Assembly: GCA_035295705.1 (NCBI GenBank)
Contig: DATGIN010000238.1
Span: 1 to 22,584 of the forward strand
Source of the DNA: Poindextera sp035295705
Lineage (GTDB): Bacteria; Pseudomonadota; Alphaproteobacteria; Caulobacterales; Caulobacteraceae
Length of the DNA: 22,584 nucleotides
Direction of reading: 5' to 3'
Position 1 is the first letter of the stretch. Every line of letters starts with the position of its first letter. Below, piece by piece: positions 20,673-22,584 of the stretch. The notes under the pieces were generated by a model. It made no database searches and had not been told where the DNA came from. It saw only the letters and a program-made list of their open reading frames with translations. The position numbers were made by a program, and so were the translations under genes.

Positions 20673-22584
20673 TCAGAGCAGCAGCCGGTGGGTCGGCGTC
20701 GACTTCGGCAGGCTGATCAGGACGCGGGTTCCGCGACCGGCGATCAGGGGGCTCGCGGCCGCGATCTGACCGCCCATCGCCTCGACGAACCCCTTGGCGA
20801 TGGAGAGGCCAAGCCCGGCGCCCTTGCGCTCGCTGCGCACGCGATCGGTCGGCTCCTCGAAGCAGCGGAATTTCTCGAAGATGCGCTCGAGATCGGCCTG
20901 CGGAATGCCGGGGCCTTCGTCCTCGATCGAGACCACGACCTTGGAACGGTCTTCATACGCCGCGACTTCGATCCTGGAATTGTCCGGGCTGTATGCGATC
21001 GCGTTTTCCAGGATGTTGACGACGGCCTGCTCGAGCAGACCGGGGTCGGCCTCCACCGTGCTCAGCGCGTCCGGATAGTCGCGCTCCAGCTTGCGCGCCT
21101 CGAGGCGTCGGCTCACCCGCCCGATCGCCGCATCGAGAACTTCGCGCGCGTCGGTAGGCTCGGCCCTCGTCTTCAGCGCGCCGCCTTCGAGCCGCGTCAT
21201 GTCGAGCAGGTCGCCGACGTAGCGATTCAGCCGCTCCGCCTCCTCGCGGATCGAGACCAGGAGGTCGGCGCGCACGTCGGGCTTCAGCGTCTTGCCGTAG
21301 TCGATCAGCGTGGTCGCCGCGCCCAGCACCGTCGAGAGCGGCGTGCGAAGGTCGTGGCTGATCGAGTTCAGCAGCGCCGCGCGCAGTTTGTCGGAGCGCC
21401 GCAGCGCCTCGTTCTCGACCGTCGCGGTGGCGAGCTCCGCCCGCTCGAGCGCCACAGCCCCCTGGTCGAGCAGCGCCGCCAGCAGCCGCTCCTCGTCGGG
21501 ACCCGTCAGCGGGTTTGGCTCGACGCCGGCGACGCCGGCGCGGCCGCGGAGACCAACCAGGGGCCAAAAGGTCCAGCCCACCTGCGGCAAAGTTCCGGTG
21601 CCCGCGCCGGCGGCCTCGCCCTTGTCCCAGGCCCAGCGCGCCGCCGTCATCGCGCCCGCGTTGAGGGGCGCCGGCGTCGGGGCGCTGGCGATCTGCTCGA
21701 GGTCATTGTCCTTCGGCAACAGCACGACCGCGCCGCCGCCAGCCGCCGCCGAGGCCTGTTCCGCCAGCGCCTGGGCGGTCTGGTCCTGGCTGCTGGCCGC
21801 CGAGAGGCGTCGGCTCGCGGCGAGCAGTGCCGTCACCGCCGACGCGCGCCGGGCCGAGAGCCCCGCCTGGTCGCGCACCTGTCCGGAAAGCCAGCCCGCC
21901 GCGCCGGCGACCGCGATGAAGACCGCGAAGGTGAAGACGTCGGTCGGATGACCGATGACGAAGGAAAAGCGCGGCTCGAGGAAGAAGTAGTTGTAGGTCA
22001 CGATTGCCAGACCGGCCGCGGCCAGGGCCGGCCTCAGGCCATAGGCGAGGCCGGCACCGAGCACCCCCGCCAGGAAGACCATCCCAAGATCGGCGCCGCC
22101 CGCGTGCAGCTGGTCCAGGATGAAGGCGACGCCGTTGGCGGCTGCGACCATGCCGGCCGCCACGAGGTAGCCACGCCACCAACGACGCTCGCGGGGCGCG
22201 TGCGCGGCCGGCTCGACGGCTTCGCGCTCGGGCGTGCCGCCGGTGACGAAATGGAGGGCGGCGCCGCCGGACTGGTGCAGCAACGCGTTGGCCAACGATC
22301 GGCCCACGAGCACCTTCCAGAGCGAGTCGCGCGACTTGCCGACCACGATCTGCGTGATGTTGTTGCGTCCGGCGTAGCCGAGCACCGTGTCGGGCAGGTC
22401 GTCGCCGGTCAGCACCACCGTCGAGCCGCCCAGCTGCTCGGCCAGCTTGAGCGCCTCGGCCACGCGACGCGGGCTTTGCGGGTCGCGCGCCGGCCGGTTG
22501 GGCCGCTCGACGTTGGCGACGATCCAGGGAGCGTTCATCACGTCCGCCAGCCGCCGGCCGGTGCGAACCAGCGCGCTCGCCATC
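20673..22584 (-). CDS. kdpD: KdpD sensor kinase, N-terminus cut by window edge
   Basis: The C-terminal 636 residues of KdpD are present. In fragment numbering: Usp-like domain (about 15-115), DUF4118 membrane segment with about four helices (140-235), a GAF-like region (about 260-385), HisKA with phosphoacceptor H410 in SISHDLRTPLS, and the ATPase domain with N box ILENAI (524-529), G1 DEGPGI (555-560) and G2 GAGLGL (588-593). The N-terminal KdpD domain with its Walker A lies outside the window. The frame is intact up to the edge, where the first residue is internal and not a start. It phosphorylates KdpE in response to K+ and turgor. Confidence 0.95.
   Translation of the reverse strand, partial: MASALVRTGRRLADVMNAPWIVANVERPNRPARDPQSPRRVAEALKLAEQLGGSTVVLTGDDLPDTVLGYAGRNNITQIVVGKSRDSLWKVLVGRSLANALLHQSGGAALHFVTGGTPEREAVEPAAHAPRERRWWRGYLVAAGMVAAANGVAFILDQLHAGGADLGMVFLAGVLGAGLAYGLRPALAAAGLAIVTYNYFFLEPRFSFVIGHPTDVFTFAVFIAVAGAAGWLSGQVRDQAGLSARRASAVTALLAASRRLSAASSQDQTAQALAEQASAAAGGGAVVLLPKDNDLEQIASAPTPAPLNAGAMTAARWAWDKGEAAGAGTGTLPQVGWTFWPLVGLRGRAGVAGVEPNPLTGPDEERLLAALLDQGAVALERAELATATVENEALRRSDKLRAALLNSISHDLRTPLSTVLGAATTLIDYGKTLKPDVRADLLVSIREEAERLNRYVGDLLDMTRLEGGALKTRAEPTDAREVLDAAIGRVSRRLEARKLERDYPDALSTVEADPGLLEQAVVNILENAIAYSPDNSRIEVAAYEDRSKVVVSIEDEGPGIPQADLERIFEKFRCFEEPTDRVRSERKGAGLGLSIAKGFVEAMGGQIAAASPLIAGRGTRVLISLPKSTPTHRLLL

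Overview
The window is strongly GC-rich, with G/C at most third codon positions. Genes are tightly packed, often with ATGA/GTGA overlaps, and several begin with TTG. Together with KdpDE, a PhhB-type dehydratase and alphaproteobacterial-looking small secreted proteins, this suggests an alphaproteobacterium, possibly Caulobacterales. That placement is inference from style and was not tested by phylogeny.

Region 1 (about 1-9.87 kb) is a catabolic island. All its genes lie on the minus strand until a divergent promoter at about 9.8 kb. In order of transcription they are: a D-cysteine desulfhydrase/cysteate lyase-like PLP enzyme, an Asp/Glu racemase and a DmpA/BapA-type P1 peptidase (three genes joined by ATGA overlaps); a class III aminotransferase; a TetR regulator; a GPH-type symporter; an ornithine cyclodeaminase-family enzyme; a class I aminotransferase; and a dipeptide epimerase-like enolase-superfamily enzyme. 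Four gene boundaries carry one 18-19 bp motif, GATATNAAYRRTGTWNAY-like, at 129-146, 4705-4723, 6862-6879 and 9796-9813. The 4705-4723 copy is a near-palindrome just after the tetR gene. I infer one TetR-controlled regulon for uptake and breakdown of unusual (D-, epimerised or beta-) amino acids or small peptides. This is the best candidate for an undescribed system here.

Region 2 (9.87-12.6 kb, plus strand) is an SDR of the variant type lacking YxxxK, a two-helix membrane protein and a secreted TPR protein with a TTG start. Region 3 (12.66-15.17 kb, plus strand) is a PlsC-like acyltransferase, a serine hydrolase whose true N-terminus appears to be in another frame (an indel at a G5 run), and a SatP/YaaH-type acetate transporter. 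A hairpin-rich, repeat-like element follows.

Region 4 (15.3-18.4 kb) holds two small exported proteins and a minus-strand operon: HAD hydrolase, pterin-4a-carbinolamine dehydratase and a sarcosine oxidase-like flavoenzyme. Region 5 (18.5-19.95 kb) has two exported low-complexity proteins, one His/Met/Arg/Asp-rich and one Gln/Tyr-rich, separated by a long hairpin. Region 6 (19.97-22.58 kb, minus strand) is kdpE and the C-terminal two thirds of kdpD, cut by the window edge. I saw no tRNA, rRNA, CRISPR array or transposase. The longest gene-free stretches are about 200 bp.
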